Assembly: GCA_963807065.1 (NCBI GenBank)
Contig: CAWDZQ010000003.1
Span: 1,488,001-1,552,000 of the forward strand
DNA: 64,000 bases
Reading direction: 5' to 3'
Source: CAWAND01 sp963807065
Lineage (GTDB): Bacteria; Chloroflexota; Anaerolineae; Anaerolineales; E44-bin32
This document shows positions 63,802 to 64,000 of the stretch, piece after piece. How positions within the stretch are numbered: the first letter of the stretch is position 1; each line of letters opens with the position of its first letter. A program made the position numbers and the translations under genes. Below the pieces are notes generated by a model that saw only the letters and a program-made list of their open reading frames with translations, was not told where the DNA came from and did no database searches.

Positions 63802-63988
63802 TGCTCGTCTCCTTCTCAGCGTGGGCGGAATTGTGCCTGCCCGGAACTTCGTCCAGCATACATTAGAAGGGTGTCTTGAGCAATGACGCCGCGTTCCCCC
63901 TGGATTTGCCCCCCTCCCACCCCTGAGATCCGATTCATCCCAACCGCCTGACCCTATGCTTGCATGTCCGGCGAGCGAGGGAGGACAA

Positions 63989-64000
63989 GTGTCCTATTCG
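63989..64000 (+). CDS. Possible start of a gene running off the window
   Basis: A GTG at 63989 follows GGGAGGA by a normal distance and is in frame with TCC TAT TCG to the window edge. Only four codons are visible, so this is a guess. Confidence 0.25.

Overview
The window (about 60% GC, no phage or transposon genes) looks like a chromosomal segment of an uncultured Chloroflexota bacterium, probably Anaerolineae-like. This is an inference. It rests on the greA-lysS order, very long multi-GAF hybrid kinases, an ECF42-type sigma factor with DGPF/YCII neighbours, lamin-tail nucleases, DUF6483, and several genes whose -10 box (TATAAT or TACAAT) sits so close to the ATG that the mRNA would be leaderless. 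No marker gene in the window settles the taxonomy.

Layout. 1-2.5 kb (minus strand): the start of lysS, then greA, a PIG-L deacetylase and an Hsp20 chaperone, with clear terminators and promoters. 2.9-29.2 kb (plus strand): a signalling island. It holds two giant TPR/multi-GAF/PAS hybrid histidine kinases (the second broken by two +1 frameshifts and an in-frame TAA), a cNMP-domain/SpoIIE phosphatase, an MFS transporter fused to a cNMP domain, an HPt protein, a receiver/class III nucleotidyl cyclase, a Crp-family regulator, a protein with near-identical 108-bp repeats, a GAF protein and a cytoplasmic subtilase. 29.3 kb: tRNA-Lys(UUU). 29.8-35.6 kb: a PhoD-like phosphatase, a small secreted protein, a twin hairpin repeat and two tandem GT39-like membrane glycosyltransferases. 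35.8-38.9 kb: an SRPBCC/YCII/ECF42 sigma/YCII/VOC cluster. 38.9-43.8 kb: a minus-strand set of ferric-reductase-like membrane protein, ApbE and two Gly-run proteins (one PepSY), divergent from an OmpR-type two-component system. 43.8-49.8 kb: DUF6483, a phosphodiester glycosidase, a DUF4153 membrane protein, a selenocysteine-containing AhpD/peroxidase-related protein and an LLM flavin oxidoreductase. 49.9-62.4 kb: large secreted proteins (two BNR/sialidase-fold, a carboxypeptidase-regulatory-like lipoprotein, an ExeM/NucH nuclease with twin lamin-tail domains, a second lipoprotein and a gluzincin metalloprotease). 62.9-63.8 kb: small membrane proteins.

How the parts may work together. The signalling island reads as a phosphorelay (hybrid kinase with two receivers, then HPt, then receiver-cyclase) whose output would be a cyclic nucleotide. 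Several possible readers lie next to it: the Crp regulator, the MFS-cNMP transporter and the phosphatase with a degenerate cNMP site. Three perfect TTGTGA-N6-TCACAA palindromes of CRP type lie upstream of three secreted-hydrolase genes in the 51-63 kb region, so secretion of extracellular enzymes is a candidate output.

The best-supported unusual item is the peroxidase-related gene at 48181. Its only interruption is a TGA exactly at the second cysteine of the CxxC active site, followed at the right distance by a SECIS-like hairpin with a GGUCU loop. It should be annotated as one selenoprotein, not two ORFs.
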